The notes under the pieces are model-generated. The model was given only the letters and a program-made list of their open reading frames with translations. It made no database searches and was not told the origin of the DNA. A stretch of 64,000 nucleotides of DNA from Apricaphanius iberus (lineage: Eukaryota > Chordata > Actinopteri > Cyprinodontiformes > Aphaniidae). Made by a program: the position numbers and the translations under genes. This document shows, one piece after another, positions 33,265 to 42,199 of this stretch. The stretch covers positions 372,001 to 436,000 of the forward strand of contig JAPXFQ010001693.1 of the NCBI GenBank assembly GCA_028564705.1, given 5' to 3'. Positions within the stretch are counted from its first letter, which is position 1. Each line of letters starts with the position of its first letter.

Positions 33265-34120
33265 ACAGGAATGCTGCACTGGGGTCCCACAAGGGATATT
33301 TGTTTGGCTCCCTTTCTGTTTACGCTCTACACATCAGACTGCAGATACAACTCAGATTCCTACCACATCCAGCTGATGATGCAGCTTTTGTGATGTGTGT
33401 GAGCGGTGGACAGGAGGGGAAGTAAAGTGACCTGATGGAGACCTTCACTGACTGGATATAAAAAAAAAGCCTTCTTCTGAACACCACCAAGACTAAAGTG
33501 CTGTTTGTTGATCTAAACCACCAACACAGCCATTCTGCATAGATGGGGATGAAATAGAGACTGTAGAGTCCTACAGATACCTGGGGGTGATTCTGGATCA
33601 GAAGTTAGAGTGGACCACCAACACAGATGGAGGATAGAGGAAGGGACAGAATTGCATTTTCTTCCTCAGGTTCTTCGATGTTTGCAGTGACATGCTGCAG
33701 ATTGTTTACTGCACAGTCATCAGAAGTGTGCTTCTGTATGCTGTTGACTGCCGGGGAAGTAATACTGCGGACAAAGACCGCAGACGTCTTGACAAACTGA
33801 TCAAAAAAGCCAGTTCTGTGCTGGGTCAGGACCTAGACCCTGTAAGAACTGTGGTGGAGAGGCAGATGAGGAGGAGGCTGAAGGGCATTCTGGGTAATAC
33901 TAAACACTCCCTCCATGATGTCCTGACCAGCCAGAGAAGCAGCTGCGGTGAAAGATTAATCTCTTTGAGATGCAGGACTGAGAGCTTCAGGAGATCGTTT
34001 GTTCCTGCAGCCATAAGACTGCTCAAAAGAGACATCCAACACATTTCCTAAATTATTATTATTTTTTATTCCAATTTAAGATATGTTTCTAAATATAAGC
34101 GTACTGGACAATCAATCAAT
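33265..34120 (+). pseudogene. Rex1/Babar-like LINE reverse transcriptase, 5'-truncated and broken
   Basis: The + strand encodes TQECCTGVPQG (RT block 4) near 33264-33295, then a degraded palm, the SYRYLGVILDQKLEW motif at about 33570-33612, and an open C-terminal piece at 33692-34051 (LQIVYCTVIRSVLLYAVDCR, DKDRRRLDKLIKKASSVLGQ, SLRCRTESFRRSFVPAAIRL). Stops and small deletions separate the parts. It ends in an AATC/CTAT tetranucleotide tail, normal for this LINE type. A minus-strand relative is cut by the right window edge at 63525. Confidence 0.75.
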
Positions 34121-34122
34121 CA

Positions 34123-34185
<63 letters not shown>
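34110..34185. repeat. (CTAT)n microsatellite at a LINE 3' end
   Basis: AATCAATCAATCAATC, then about 15 CTAT units. Its position directly after the LINE fits expansion of the LINE's repetitive 3' terminus. Confidence 0.9.
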
Positions 34186-35264
34186 ATTTTTTATGATTTT
34201 CTTTTGTCAAATCAATTGACATTTGTTTTTAAAAATCCTGGAAAAAATAGCTCTGATATTCCTACACTTTTATTGTAATAAGTGCTTTTGTTCAAGTTTC
34301 ACCTTTAAAGTTGGATATAGAACATGAGCTTGATAGCGGCATCTAGTTTATCTAGGTTGTAGTTACAACTATAAAAGCATAATTTCAGCTGCTGGGTTGC
34401 CTGGTTTGCTGTCAATACTTCCAGTGACTAACCTGAACTGTGTCTAGTGAGGAATATATTTTAGAGAAGTTTAACTGACAGCTAACAGCCAAATTAGCAA
34501 GTGAGTTAGGTTACCGATCCAGAAGGAAAGTCGCCGTTTCGCGTGTGTTTGATGCCTTAGAAATGTTTTTTGTGGTCCATCTAGAGTAGGATTCACCTAA
34601 AACAACTCTGGTTTCTGTTCTACTGCGGTCACTTCTCTCCTGAGAAGCATAACAATATCTCTGGGGCTCTGAAAAAGCTGCTTAACTTGCTGACTTCACC
34701 ATTCTTTCCAGTACCAGTCGAGCTGCGCTGAACATATGGCTGAATCATAGAGACCATATCTGTCAACCCGCGGCTGCTACTGGCTGGTAGATGTAAACAT
34801 AACGTAATTATCGTGTCCGTTTTAAATGTACATTTTATTATTTTTAAATTCAAATCTAATTTTTAAGGAAATATTCATTTCCTTTCATTCTGCACCCCTC
34901 TCAAAGACCTGCAATGTATTTTTTAAATATACCTTTTTATGAAAATGTTCAATATATAGCCCTTACATAATCAAATATGTTGTCATTAGTATATACTAAC
35001 CAACTGAGGAGTTTCTTGGTGCTTTTATTTATTAAAGTTTTTCATGTTTGTTTAATGATAAATGAATTTGCATGTTGTTGTTTTATCTTCTGTATGTGCC
35101 TCCGGGCAGGGGGACTATCATTGGAAATTAGCTTTCAGGCTACAATCAGGTATATTTACATTTGCCGTGCAAATTATTAATTAATGTACATTGTCCCTCT
35201 ATAACAAACAAAGGTTATTTTATTAATTAATTAATTAATTTATTTATTTATTATTAAATATTTT
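34186..35264. other. No gene; (AATT)n-like tract at 35220-35255
   Basis: AT-rich intronic sequence with a short ATTAATTAATTAATTAATTT tract and otherwise no recognisable element. ORFs 34629-34853 (-) and 34977-35180 (+) show no domain. Confidence 0.35.
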
Positions 35265-35483
35265 GCCATCTGAAAGCTTCAAGAGGAAACCAGGTCAAGG
35301 TGACATCCAGCTCCGGGGTGCTATGATGACCATCCCAGGCTCATTAGTCTCACCTGCCTGACAGGTGTCAGCATGTATACACCTGACTCCATCAGGTGTC
35401 TGTGCACATAGATACATTTGATGGACAGGATAGATAAGGCTAGTTGGGAAAAACTATTATTTAAAGTTAGTTGCTCACCTCCT
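35265..35483. other. Non-repetitive intron sequence upstream of the exon
   Basis: It has few TE signs compared with the rest of the window. It contains a CACCTG-CCTGA-CAGGTG inverted pair around 35351-35367 and several further CACCTG/CAGGTG E-boxes nearby (35378-35400). It may be unique intronic DNA; a regulatory role is untested. Confidence 0.35.
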
Positions 35484-35507
35484 TTGTTTCTTTCTGTTTC
35501 TTGGCAG
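35484..35507 (+). promoter_or_regulatory. Splice acceptor tract of the epha8-like exon
   Basis: A pyrimidine-rich run (TTTGTTTCTTTCTGTTTCTT) precedes GGCAG at the exon edge, a strong vertebrate 3' splice site. The matching 5' splice site is GTAAGA at 35573-35578. Confidence 0.8.
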
Positions 35508-35572
35508 TCAATCTCCTTGACACGACAACGATAACTGGAGACTGGGGCTGGCTGACATATCCATCCCATGGG
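35508..35572 (+). CDS. epha8-like exon (Eph receptor ligand-binding domain start)
   Basis: Eph receptors are ephrin-binding receptor tyrosine kinases at the plasma membrane. Read in phase 2 the exon gives (V)NLLDTTTITGDWGWLTYP followed by SHG; the first Val codon is completed by the preceding exon. From memory of the family this matches the mature N-terminus of EphA8 (VNLLDTSTI.GDWGWLTYPAHG) better than EphA3, A5, A6 or A7, which have ELGW or DLGW. The acceptor is CCTTTGTTTCTTTCTGTTTCTTGGCAG (split here as CCTTTGTTTC and TTTCTGTTTCTTGGCAG); the donor is GGG|GTAAGA. The 65-bp length with phase 1 entry and phase 0 exit is what I expect for exon 2 of vertebrate EPHA genes. Exons 1 and 3 were not found, so the flanking introns are probably each tens of kb. 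Paralogue assignment rests on 22 residues. Confidence 0.88.
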
Positions 35573-35626
35573 GTAAGAATAAACTTACATATGGTTTAGC
35601 ACTAATTTCTTGCTAATGGATTTTGT

Positions 35627-37010
35627 TGAGCTTTTTTTCACATGTATTTCAACCACAAACTGTACAGTACTTTATTAGTATTTAATGAGACAAACCAACA
35701 AAACACATTAATTAATTTTGACATGGAAGGAAAACAATACAGTGCAAATAAAAAGTATGTGCGTTGTTGGATGTTTTACCCTTTTATTTATTTTACTAAT
35801 CAATTATGATTAGAACATTATTTGGCTTTTGACAGAAAACATCCTTAAATAGAAAAGTGAAAAGTGAGTCTCGAAAAGGTTAAATATGGGTTAGGCCAAA
35901 AATACAGTTTCCTAGCATTGTGACATGTTGGGTGCTTTGTATACATTACGTGCATTTAAAGCACGCAACAAATGACTGACATTCTGAAGTGACAGGCAGA
36001 GAGGGGAGAGCATTTATCAGATAAGCAGCCAACATGACCATTATTATTTTGGTGGAGCTACAGAGATCCATCAGACCCAAAGAGATCTCATACCTGTTGA
36101 CAGGACAAAAAAATATGCCGTTTTCAAATTAATGTCTTTGAGGCCATTGTGATAAGGAAACCATTGGAATCCCATTTAACAGTTGACCACAAGCTGAGCA
36201 ATATATCAATGTATCAATATTTCTATTAATGAAGATTTAAGTTGTTTTTTTATATCGAGACTATCAGCAAAAAGGAAAAAAAAATCACCAGTGAATATCT
36301 TGGGCTGCCATAGTTCAAAGGGATATCTGCCCATCCAACGCCTTCCATGTTCTTTTACAAACATGTCTTAAAGTGTGTACTTTTTCTGACATTGTATTCT
36401 GGTAAACTCCAAGAAAGGCTTTACTGAAATAAAAGCACGTTTTAAAAAACATTTTCTTTTTTAAATTTGTTTTTTTAGAATACAAAGGGAGAAAAAAATG
36501 ATTCATATTAAAAGTTTAATTTCCGAAACAGTTGTATGATTACCAATGATGAAATAAATCTTAAAATTAAAAAAAATATCTGATGTATTCAGATATTACC
36601 AGGGATTATTAGAAGGGATTTTTTTCATGTCATGATTAATATCGATATTGACTGATCTGTAAAATACTGTGATAAAAAACCCCAAAAACAATTATTGCCA
36701 AGCCCTACCACAAGCTATATTAAAGGCACATTTGGAAAGATGTTCTGATCCAGATGCAGTTTTGGCCTTTAAGTGTTATCTATGGTTCAAAATTAAAACT
36801 GCAGATCACCAAGAACAAAACACTGAACCTACATGAAGAATGGTAGTGGCAGCATTTAGTCTTTTTAGCAAGGAGATTGAACCAAATAAGAGCTGATATA
36901 AGGACAGTGGGCAAACCTGAAATACAAATTGTTAGACTGATCAGACTTGCCTTCCACTAAATCCTAGACCCAAAACATAAGGGCACAGCTACAATTTAGA
37001 CCACAGTATT
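35627..37010 (+). pseudogene. Old Tc1-like transposon relic, starting 55 bp after the exon
   Basis: Left inverted repeat remnants (TTTCAACCACAAACTGTACA; TATTTAATGAGACAAACCAA; GACATGGAAGGAAAACAATA) are followed by decayed transposase sequence at 36045-36165 and 36720-37000 (for example GAATGGTAGTGGCAGCATTT, GCTACAATTTAGACCACAGT). A MITE at 36196-36706 interrupts it. No frame is open. The right end is not identifiable. Confidence 0.55.
36186..36716. mobile_element. hAT-type MITE inside the Tc1 relic
   Basis: ACCACAAGCT at 36186-36195 and 36707-36716 duplicates the target. The inner right end TTGCCAAGCCCT and left AGCTGAGCAATATATC fit the TAGGGCT(T/G)GGCAAT-type hAT terminus. The AT-rich interior includes several ATATCGA-like pieces. 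The duplication is 8-10 bp depending on how the terminus is drawn. ORF 36315-36506 (-) is spurious. Confidence 0.65.
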
Positions 37011-38277
37011 TCAATGCCCTGTTTGTTCTTAATGTCTCTCTTCTCAAACATAACTAAATCATGTTGCAATTAAAACTTCTTCATAAACAAAAGGTTAGAA
37101 GTAAATTGGTACAGTTCAGTAAATTCTGTTGAAAAAAAGTAAAACATGCAGGATAATATTGTTGAGGACTGATAATAGACACCACTCATGAAAATTTACA
37201 AAGAAAATTATCTATAGCTGCTATTTAAATTATTCAACAATTCAGAAGTTATATTGACAGCAATATCATCACATGAAAAACAAAAAAAACCCTAAATATT
37301 TGATTATTGTAAAATATTAAAAAAGGCAACAGATTCTGGTTTTTATTTAGTGTGGGGTATGTAAGTCTGTTGTGCTTAATAAAAGGGATTTAACTGAACA
37401 TTGAAAAAACTGACCAATTACATGTAGTAACCAGACAACATGCAACACTGATCTACTTCAAACAAAAGATCCGACATTCCTCACAGCCCCCTCCATGTTT
37501 TAGCGTCTTGGCACACGGCGCGCTGGGGGACTGAGGAAAAGATGGAGTAAAAGGATGAAAGCAAGAGAAAGAGGTGACAGCGAGGGCACAGCGTCGCTAC
37601 ATTAGCATATTGTAATGCCAAATTATGACGCCTGAGGTGATGAATTAGGACCCTAGCTGCAATCTTTGGAGCACCACGATGCCACCCTGTCCCTGACTCC
37701 CTTAGCCGTCAGTAGAGTGGTAGGAACATTTAGATCAGCTCCAGTTTTCCTGACAGGAGGTGGTGTGATTGAATGGTGGCCAGGAGGAACAGGTGGATTG
37801 TCTTTCAAGTCCTGGAACAAGAGCGGGAAGAATTGGATTAGAGGTTTGATCAAAATGACTCCTGTGTGGAATTAGTGTAAGAGGTTAAGTCCCCTCCACC
37901 TTGAAAGGGCCCTTTTGATAACAGCTAGATTACATAAACTCAGACCGTTGGGTTTTTGTTCATTTTTTTTTAAAGGTTCAATATATCAGAAACAGTTACT
38001 TGCTTGTTTTTGTGAGAGACTATTTTCTCCCTCAGAGCTTCTACACATGAATAGCTTGACTGAATGGATTAGGAGTGTTCGCAGAGCTCTATGGTTTCAT
38101 GGTTCAGTTATATAAGGTAGGCATCTTATATTGAATGAAAAAGATGTGAGGAAGTCAGAAGCAGCTCTGTTATGTTTGTTACTGGTGACAAATACAATTT
38201 ACAGAAGTAAAAACTCGAGCAACTTTAACAATAAAGCAATATTCAAGTCTTCAGTTTTAGTTTAGTTCAAAATACCC
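37011..38277. other. No gene; one less AT-rich island at 37480-37880
   Basis: The flanks are AT-rich without ORFs. The island 37480-37880 contains no TE I recognise and has homeodomain-style ATTAGCATATTGTAATGCC and AAATTATGACGCCTG sequence. A minus ORF (37653-37853, 66 aa, Pro-rich PPVPPGHHSITPPPVRKTG) is present but lies in no clear exon context. Conserved non-coding DNA is possible and unproven. Confidence 0.35.
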
Positions 38278-38859
38278 CCTAGTTTACTAGTGAGTGTGTT
38301 GCGGGCCTTACTAGTTAACTAGTTGCATGCCTATTTCATTCACTAGTAAACTTGTTACACCTAAAAACACAAACAAGCTAACCATTTTTGTCCACTAGTT
38401 AACTAGTGGAACAATTGAAGTTTCACTAGTTTGCGTGTGTGGCAGTGAAGCAGCTCACTAGTTAACTAGGGTGCTTAAGACACACACTAGTGGCTGTTTT
38501 TGGAGCTATCTAGTTAACTTGTAATGCAAAAATGTGCTCCCACTAGTTAACTAGTGAGGGCCAATTTGTCACTAGTTGGCATGTTTGGCCTTACTAGTTC
38601 ACCACTAATGGAACAAGACAGATTCACTAGTTAACTAGTAAGCATATCTGCATTATAATGTCTTTCAGTAGCTTATAGAGGGCAAATTGAGCCTTACATT
38701 TTAGCTAGTAACGACAAAACACTGTCCATAGTAAACTAGCTGGAGAAAAATGTACCTCACACTAGTAAACTAGTGGAATTTGAATAAATACACAAACGGC
38801 TGGTATTTTGTGCCACTAGTTAACTAGTGGTACGCAACACTGGCAGCTAGTTTACCAGT
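38278..38859. repeat. Array of CACTAGTTAACTAGTG palindromes, unknown type
   Basis: Five perfect 14-bp palindromes ACTAGTTAACTAGT (starts 38310, 38394, 38542, 38626, 38815), one ACTAGTAAACTAGT (38761) and six degenerate copies (38278, 38342, 38457, 38509, 38727, 38846), plus half sites ACTAGT at 38425, 38486, 38571, 38593 and 38704. Start-to-start steps cluster at 31-34, 51-54 and 22-23 bp. The sequences between palindromes are not alike. Each perfect unit is SpeI-HpaI-SpeI. It is not a CRISPR array: the genome is vertebrate, the spacers are short and variable, and the units are decayed. I know no family with this structure. Confidence 0.85.
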
Positions 38860-39175
38860 GAGGAATGTCGCACTTGCATGGAAATGAAAAAGGCAGAACA
38901 AGGATTTTGATTGGTCCATTTAGGACTCAAACACCTAGAAAGCATGACGGACTTTGTCCAGGCTGTTCTTAGGTCAAATTTCATGAACTAAGATCTTTTG
39001 AGCATAAAAATATGTTTTGATAACATTTCTAGTGACAAAGTTGTGGTGCATTGCTGCAATCTTCGTTCAGTTAATGTGTACAGTCTTTAGTTTTTCTGTT
39101 AGTCTGAAAAAGCCTGCAGTCTGAAAGCAGTGGAAGACAGCGTGTCTGTGTCTGACATGGAAGCGCTTATATTAC

Positions 39176-39544
39176 TCAGCCACTGATTGTTAAATGTGTA
39201 GCACATGTGGCGTAGTGGTAAAGATCCGCGCTTAGCACCTGGGGGTTGGTGGATCGAATTCTGTTCGAAGAGTGTATTTTAATTAAAAAGACTTTATTGA
39301 TCTGTGAGGCAACTTGCATATGTTGTTTTGGGTCCCTGCAAGAAAGAAGGGAATTAACATATGTTTCACAATTATTAGAATTGAGCTGGATAATGCACTT
39401 TTGCTGAGTACAACGATCATACGAGTAATACCAGTCAGTATCTGTGCTCAGATTTAATAAAAATTCTAGCTGTGTGCGTTCTGGCACAGCCACCAAATTC
39501 CCGAAATTCTCCTGATATGTGATGGCATCGCCTGTAATAAACAA
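39176..39544 (-). CDS. Unidentified 122-aa ORF
   Basis: The ORF runs MFITGDAITYQENFGN... to its stop at 39176. It contains VAVPERTQLEFLLNLSTDTD, several Cys (RCTQQKC, NNCETY, LLSCRD) and reads like protein over about residues 10-95, but I recognise no domain. Its last third overlaps the tRNA-like sequence at 39196-39275, which argues against a real gene end. It may be a remnant of an unknown TE protein associated with the palindrome array 320 bp away, or a chance ORF. Confidence 0.25.
   Translation of the reverse strand: MFITGDAITYQENFGNLVAVPERTQLEFLLNLSTDTDWYYSYDRCTQQKCIIQLNSNNCETYVNSLLSCRDPKQHMQVASQINKVFLIKIHSSNRIRSTNPQVLSADLYHYATCATHLTISG
39196..39275 (+). ncRNA. tRNA-like sequence (SINE head or tRNA pseudogene)
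   Basis: GTGGCGTAGTGGTAAAGATC resembles a polymerase III A box (TGGCGTAGTGG) and GGTGGATCGAATTCTG a B box (GGATCGAATTC), spaced as in a tRNA. It does not fold into a convincing cloverleaf and lacks a clean acceptor stem. No known SINE body follows; downstream is AAAAAGACTTTATTGATCTG. Confidence 0.45.
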
Positions 39545-40041
39545 TCTGTTTCTTATGAGAGGGATGGATAATAAAACATGTCACACTTGCATTTTGCCAA
39601 GGAAGGTGCTATATCATCACCAGAATTATCGTAAGACAAAGACCGTTGGTCTTCCAGTTTGTTCTGAGTGACTGCTCACCAAACCAGGCTTTTGGAAATC
39701 TAGCAATTACACCAAACCAACACTAAACAAACAACACACTGCTTTTGCTCACAAATAAAACAAAAACAAGTAACCAACCTAACAATGGGCATGTGGGGGC
39801 AACTCATGCCAATAGGCCAGGACCAGCCAGCAATGGGCAACAGTAATTATTCTTCACAACGTAAGATAATCAGTTTCAGCAGAGAACACATGCATATATG
39901 TATTCATATGCTAAACTTACTCCACCTAGGAATTAAGAAATGTAAACGTTTCTACTTTTGATTAATTCTTCAGTCCACGATTAGACGACGATTGGATGTC
40001 AAGAAAACACAGTCTTGGTTCCTAAAATGTCACCAGGTGAC
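39545..40041. other. No gene seen
   Basis: AT-rich spacer before an L2 fragment. No supported ORF or repeat. Confidence 0.35.
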
Positions 40042-40915
40042 TATATACCAGTAATCTAGGTGTAATAATGGACTCAGACCTGAACCTCCAGGGTCACATA
40101 AAGGCAATAACAAGGTCAGCCTTCTATCACCTGAAGAACATCTCTAGGATTAAAGGACTAATGTCACAGAATGACCTTGAAAAACTGATCCATGCGTTCA
40201 TCTTTAGTCGGATTGATTACTGCAACATCTTCCTCACAGGTCTACCTACTAAGTCAATTAAACATCTGCAGCTGATCCAGAATGCTGCTGCTCGCATTCT
40301 CACTAGAACCAGGAAAGTAGATCACATGACCCCAGTTCTAAAGTCCTTACATTGGCTCCCTGTAGCCCAGAGAATATACTTTAAAATACTCCTACTAGTT
40401 TATAAAGCACTAAATGGTTTACCACCAAAGTATGTTAAAGACCTGTTGTCACTATAACAACCCAGCAGACCACTCATATCCTCCAACTCTAGTTTACTAA
40501 ACATCCCTAGAATTAGAACCAAACATGGAAAAGCAGCTTTTAGCTTCTATGCCCCACAAATCTGGATCAAACTTCCAGACGACTGCAAAGCTGGTGCATC
40601 GTTCCGCTCTTTCAAATAAAAGATTACAACTCTACTGTTAAGAGATGCATTTGTGTAACATTCTAATATAGATTTTTGACATAAATATTCTTTTTATGCT
40701 TTTCCTAAGTTTTTGTTTTTAAGCAAATCCTAAATCTTTTCTTTTATTGATTCTCATGTTTTATCTGATTTCATTTTTATACTTTTACATTTTGCTGTTT
40801 TTAATTTCTATGCTTTTATCATGTGTTTGGGTACTTTACCACCAAATCATGTAAAGCACCTTGAATTACCTTTTGTTGAAAGCGTGCTATACAACTAAAA
40901 TTGCCTTGCCTTACC
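40042..40915 (+). mobile_element. L2-type LINE 3' end, 5'-truncated
   Basis: The + strand begins in RT ([24 protein letters not shown] at 40050-40110) and remains open at 40068-40457 (129 aa) through [57 protein letters not shown] and HWLPVAQRIYFKILLLVYKA, the normal L2 C-terminal region. It then stops early, continues degraded to 40620, and ends in a 3' UTR with CTAAAATTGCCTTGCCTTAC. It corresponds to the same subfamily as the minus-strand copies at 5003-9530. Confidence 0.85.
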
Positions 40916-41322
40916 TAGATGCAGATTAAATCATTGGGGGCGCATTCTAGAACGCAGCTGCTCAACGCGCTCCACTTTGGTGAAACATTGCGTCACAGAC
41001 AACTTTTTGGCTTGAAACTGGACAGTGCACTCAGAATCGCCGGGGGAAGTTTCCTTTCGGACCAGTCAGGTAGGATCAAAAGGGAGAAGGGAATTTGGTC
41101 GTTAGCAGAAATTCAAACTTTCCTTCCTTCTCAACCAACGGGATAACTGGAATGATTCAAAGGCTTTTTATAACCTCTGGTGGTGTCGCCACTGGCCAGA
41201 GACCCGTAAGAATCTGCTGAGGTTGACAAAAGGCTGCCAACCTCGCACAAGAGATGCTGGGAGACGGAGTCCATTCAGTATATTGTGAGCAAGCCCAACA
41301 AATAGCTTCCGATCAGATTCAA
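40916..41322. other. Unassigned stretch before a DNA transposon
   Basis: Somewhat GC-rich (CGCTCCACTTTGG, GAATCGCCGGGGGAAG). ORF 40919-41146 (+, 75 aa) has no recognisable domain. It may be part of another TE; nothing firm. Confidence 0.3.
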
Positions 41323-41540
41323 GGCCATTCCTAGCCTGACGTAGCCATACTCAATTCTAATCAGAATGTGAGTCTGATACTGCTCCATTGGGCTGTGATT
41401 ATTGTGACAATTGAGTGCAGAGGCATTTTTTTCCCGGTTCGGTTAAAACATGCCCCTGCACTCAATTGTATAGACCTGTAACCAATCATAGCAACGGAAG
41501 TGTGTGACGTTGTTCCGGAGAGTAACAGACTTTATCTGTT

Positions 41541-41916
41541 CCTCTCTTAGAATTCCATCCATCCATCCATTTTCTTAACCGCTTAATGCTTAATGGGTCC
41601 AGGGGTGCTGGTGCCTACATGTACACCCTGGACAGGTCGCCAGTCCATCACAGGGCAGGACAAACAGGACAAACAACCATGCACACACTCACACCTAAGG
41701 ACAATTTACAGTGATCAATTAACCTGACAGTCATGTTTTTGGAATGTGGAAGGAAGCTGGAGTACCCGGAGGGAACCCACGCATGCATGCACAGGGAGAA
41801 CATGCAAACTCCATGCAGAAAGACCCTGGGCCGGGATACGAACCCACAACCTTCTTGCTGCAAGGCAACAGTGCTAACCACTTCACCACCGTGCAGCCCC
41901 CCTCTCTTAGAATTCC
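41541..41916 (-). mobile_element. Complete tRNA-derived SINE with 16-bp target duplication, nested
   Basis: CCTCTCTTAGAATTCC at 41541-41556 and 41901-41916 is a perfect duplication. The element (41557-41900) is in minus orientation: (ATCC)n tail on the left, head GGGGCTGCACGGTGGTGAAG (A box) on the right, and B box as the complement of GGATACGAACC. The perfect duplication indicates a recent insertion in the surrounding MITE. ORFs across it on both strands are spurious. Confidence 0.92.
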
Positions 41917-42065
41917 TCTTTTAAAATTAATGCGCTTCCGATATCTTCTAGAACAGACTCGATGGCAGAATCTACACATCTCAGTTCTCCAGCGGCAACC
42001 ATCGTCATCTTTGGTGACGTGGTTGATTACGTTACTGTTGTTCACCTGTCAATCTTCGTAAGCCC

Positions 42066-42106
42066 AGTAATTATGCCCGAACAAGTCTTGTCCGGGCATA
42101 ATTACT
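42066..42106. repeat. 41-bp near-perfect palindrome
   Basis: AGTAATTATGCCCGAACAAG (42066-42085), then T, then CTTGTCCGGGCATAATTACT: 19 of 20 arm positions pair around one central base. It sits near the right end of the MITE 41332-42178 and would form a cruciform. Confidence 0.9.
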
Positions 42107-42199
42107 CCTCAACGGAGGAATGCCACACCAAACTTCCAGACCATGTTGTTTGCGGGACTTCGACTGACACCCAGGCTAGGCCATTCCCCAAATACCATA

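Larger units (their letters stand above)
41323..42187. mobile_element. Unknown DNA transposon (MITE) with 9-bp target duplication
   Basis: GGCCATTCC at 41323-41331 and 42179-42187 flanks an element beginning TAGCCTGACGTAGCC and ending ACCCAGGCTA (7-8-bp perfect terminal inverse, imperfect further in). Without the SINE inside it is about 487 bp. A 9-bp duplication fits Mutator-like elements; 8 bp (GCCATTCC) would fit hAT. It contains a 41-bp palindrome (42066-42106). No transposase. ORF 41962-42234 (+) is spurious. Confidence 0.7.

Noticed and set aside
1..35507. epha8 exon 1 (signal peptide)
   Set aside because: I found no Met plus hydrophobic stretch ending in a phase-1 splice donor; hydrophobic ORF 2419-2706 is in LINE tail sequence.
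38278..38859. CRISPR array
   Set aside because: Regular palindromic repeats suggested it, but the host is a vertebrate, repeats are 14-16 bp, inter-repeat lengths vary (8-40 bp), and there are no cas genes.
39196..39275. Functional tRNA gene
   Set aside because: A- and B-box-like motifs exist, but stems do not pair well and no clear anticodon loop could be drawn.
41648..42061. Overlapping ORFs on both strands around 41648-42061
   Set aside because: They run through SINE sequence whose boundaries are fixed by a 16-bp duplication; similar ORFs recur in other SINE copies.
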